A model generated the notes under the pieces. That model was not told where the DNA came from, did not search any database, and saw nothing but the letters and a program-made list of their open reading frames with translations. Both the position numbers and the translations under genes were made by a program. From Rhopalosiphum padi (lineage: Eukaryota; Arthropoda; Insecta; Hemiptera; Aphididae): a DNA stretch of 64,000 nt. The stretch is from positions 42,627,019 to 42,691,018 of the forward strand of contig NC_083600.1 in assembly GCF_020882245.1 (NCBI RefSeq), read 5' to 3'. Shown piece by piece: positions 60,721-64,000 of this stretch (its first letter is position 1; every line of letters begins with the position of its first letter).

Positions 60721-63700
60721 AATATTTGTCATTTTCTAAATTATATATATATATAACAAAAAAAAAATAAAACTAGGAGGTATATAATATGCACTTTAGT
60801 ATTTTCTTAAAGTAAAATAATGTATTCGAAATTAAATTAAATACAAAATATAGCTTTCCTAGAAGTAAGTGAAAAAATACATTATTGTTAGAACTAAAAT
60901 ATTATTTATGTAGAATAAAATTACCATAATATTAAATATTAATAGATTTTAATGTAATACGTTAACATTAATTTAATAAGGCGTGTAAGGCGAAAAAAAT
61001 AATCACTTTTTTAAATGGTCTATAGTTTATTTTTATTTCGATGCTTTCAAAATAAAATATGTGTACAGAAAAATTAACTGATTTTTATATGGCCATTATT
61101 CATCACAAACAAATACAATATAACTGTCTCTTATATTAATTCAAAATCAATACAAATTATATTTGAAATAAAATGTTTACAATAACAAAATAAATTAAAT
61201 CAATGAATTTTTAAAAAATATGTAATTAAATCAGTCGCTATAGAAATATTAATTAATATTGTCTTTATCAATTAGCATATTTGAAAATGATTAAATGTAT
61301 AACATAATAGTGTATAAAAATCAAATGTAGAACGATCCTAACCTACAATAACACCATAAAATGGATAATTATACTTTAAAACAGTATTTATCAGAGTATT
61401 TTTGAAATATTAATTTTTAAAATATGTTTCTAAAACCATACAAGGCATTAAAATATTATATACATACATAGTATTATTATGCAATGCGTTAATCATATAA
61501 ATATTTACATATATTACAAAACGTATAGATTTTTTTCGTTCTATGTCTTAAATGCACTTAAATATTTAGAAAATTATAATATAAATAATACATAATATTA
61601 TGATGCATTGATTATAATAATTAATTTTAACTGTTTAAATTCATCCAATAAATTAAAATATTATTTAAAGCAAAATAAATCAATTTATTTATCAGGAATG
61701 TTAAATTAATAAGTATATCTTTATGATATTAAAACTAGTCGTAAAATGCATATAATATGAATAACCTATGATTTATTTTACCCATTATTATAAATTATAA
61801 TTATAATTAGGTTTTAAATTAAATACCTAACTTTGTAGCTATTACTCTTACAGCTGTATTAACTTTATATATTTAATTAAAACAACTATTACATTTTAAA
61901 TTAAAGTATTATTTTTATTTTTCGATGTCCATTTCCTACAATAAAAAAAAAATATATATAAAAACTAATTCCACATTCCACTGAGTTGACTGTATTTAAA
62001 ATATCTGACATTCATTTAAAAACATTACAATTTTAACCGAAATCACCCTGTTGATATTAATCATAAATATACTAAATTGATTTTATGGTATTTTTAATAA
62101 AGAAAATATGATTAACGACTCTTCCAGTGCTATCTATCATTTGTTAATACATATATGTAATATAATAATGGTTATGTGTAGGTTCATTATGTTTTTGCTA
62201 TCAACATTTCAAATATTTGACTAAAAAATGTATTTCAAGTATTATTACGTTGTCGTCCTTAGGAATTCTATAATCCATCACGTATAGAACATTGCGGTGC
62301 CATTATTATAGACTACATACTTGCATAATTGAACGAAAAGTGAAAAATACGATTTTAAGTTCAGTTCAATTGCTGTGCGATTACTTTAGGTAATCATGCC
62401 AAAGTGTTTATTAATAAATGGTTCAATGTAAGTGCATTGTATCTTTCGTCTTAAAGCACAATAAAAATCGATGTATTTTACCAATTGTAATTGTACCGGG
62501 GAGAGAACAATAATTATTTTATTATATAACCACACAAGAATATTATACGTTAGTATTATTGTTATTGATTTAGCTTTTATATCATAAATCATAACATAGA
62601 ACATGTTACCTATGTGACATATAATCTACGATGGACAGACATTAACTAAATAATAATATACTCATCATATGGCATACATATCTTGGTTAGTGTTAAATAT
62701 ATTAAACAATTAATACTCTTATTGACAATATTTAGTAGTCAAAGTTATAAAATAAACGATTATTTATCAGAAAAATGAATATTATGATACAGAATGTTTC
62801 ACCTGGCATATACATCAACAATTTATATTTTCTTTGATAATGCATTTTCATTCAAATTCTGATTTTTGAATATTTAATATAAACTTAAATACCACTTTTT
62901 ACTTACATTTTTTTACCGTTGTGATTATTTAAAAAAATTATAGAGATTAAAAAAATATATATTAAAATAGAATTCTTGCAATTTTTAAATACTTTATTTA
63001 TATGTTTATATTTGGTGTAAAAGCATTAATAACTATTGAGAATTATATATATCCATATTGCGTGTATACTAAATATAATATAAAGTCTAAAAACTAACCA
63101 TTTATTAAAATTTCCTTTTGAATCCGTCAACGTTTTCAAAAAATAATTTACAATTAAAAAAAATACCATTTATTTAAGAAATAAATACATTTTTATTACG
63201 AAGTTTCTATAAACAAGAATCTATGTAGTATAAGAATATATAATATGGTCTTGAAGACTTAAGGTATATTAAAATATTCCAATAGGTATATATGAATTTT
63301 AATAACGTATTATTAATGGCTAAAAGAGGGACGAATATGATTAGTAAAACATCCCATATATATATTATTTATATACTAATATATAGTTTAAATTATTATT
63401 TTCTAATCAAATCATACAAACCTAACTGGCGAGAGTAATACAATCTACAGAATACCAAAACAGTTTGAAAATTCAAAAATAAATCCAATAAATATTAATA
63501 ATACGTCATTTTGAGATAAATTAGTTACCTAGTTTAGAAATATTTTTATATTTTATATAAAATGTAAAATTTTTTTTTACATGTGAATATCTATAAGCAT
63601 TTAATATAATATTTTTAGTAATTTTGTATTAAAATTACCACGAAAAATTAATATTTTATTTCGTTAAGACTAATTTTAGTTTATTTTAATATATTTTGAA

Positions 63701-64000
63701 AGCTATCAGATTTTTAAAATATCAACAAAATGTTTATTTATTAAGTTTTATAAAATATAAAGCGAAATAAACAATTTAAACTTTAAGTGCATTAACTTTA
63801 AGTATATAGTTTACAGTTATAAATAGTACCGACATGGATAGGTATAAGTACCCACATAAATAATTTTAGGGAGTCTCAGTAGAATATTATTATTCACTTA
63901 ACAAATTATAATACGAAGAAGTCATTTACTATGTCCCAACGACACTTCTACTCAGTTTGAAATAGTTATTTCATTATGGTATAAACTGGATTTACATTAA
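60721..64000. other. AT-rich DNA, no gene seen
   Basis: Only the chance frame 62386-62604 (minus) reaches 60 codons. No island, hairpin of note or mobile-element end was found up to the window border. Confidence 0.65.

Noticed and set aside
1..64000. CRISPR array, prokaryotic operon, rRNA or integrated bacterial segment
   Set aside because: No regularly spaced repeats, no Shine-Dalgarno-led ORF series, no long coding frames, and no rRNA-like conserved words on either strand.

Overview
The window is very AT-rich eukaryotic DNA with almost no coding capacity. Its texture is long A/T runs, endless ATAATATTAT-type words, frequent 'ggtacct'/'tacctac' words and small CpG-containing, GC-richer islands. 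This looks like an insect genome and most resembles an aphid (Hemiptera: Aphididae); that is an inference from sequence texture, not from a database match. There is no bacterial gene organisation, no operon, no rRNA or tRNA that I can recognise, and no CRISPR array. The longest ATG-initiated open frame is 152 codons and matches no family I know, so most of the window is best read as intergenic or long-intron DNA.

Layout: 1-4.8 kb is AT-rich with one GC-richer block (3.1-3.4 kb). 4.8-5.5 kb is the most promoter/first-exon-like island on the plus strand. 5.5-12.2 kb is plain AT-rich DNA with a few inverted CCAAT or hairpin motifs. 12.2-12.5 kb is a small island with two overlapping sets of inverted repeats. 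17.8-18.07 kb holds an open frame resembling the C-terminal part of insect retroelement-associated proteins. 18.4-18.8 kb is another island. 18.8-31.7 kb is nearly featureless. 31.7-32.5 kb is an island with a small GC-rich ORF, an exon-like minus-strand segment and nested inverted repeats.

34.8-37.5 kb contains the best hints of a real minus-strand gene: a terminal-exon-like segment ending at 35059, several splice-bounded segments upstream of it, and a long AT hairpin carrying AATAAA about 170 bases past the stop. 39.8-40.2 kb has two more splice-bounded segments and an ETS-type site. 44.9 kb, 46.2 kb and 55.1-55.4 kb contain well-formed inverted repeats. 49.7-50.3 kb looks like the remnant of a DNA transposon. 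51.5-52.8 kb is a complex GC-richer patch. 59.8-60.5 kb is the largest GC-rich island and contains a minus-strand ATG exon with a strong GTAAGT donor at 60180. One reading of the whole is a single minus-strand gene with its first exon near 60.3 kb, its last near 35.06 kb and very long introns between; this is a hypothesis only, because the exon chain could not be closed with confidence.

No new defence, secretion or biosynthetic system is visible. The items most worth a second look are the 55.1-55.4 kb foldback, the 44.9 kb hairpin, the 35 kb and 60.2 kb minus-strand exons, the FP-like fragment at 17.8 kb, and the decayed transposon at 49.9 kb.
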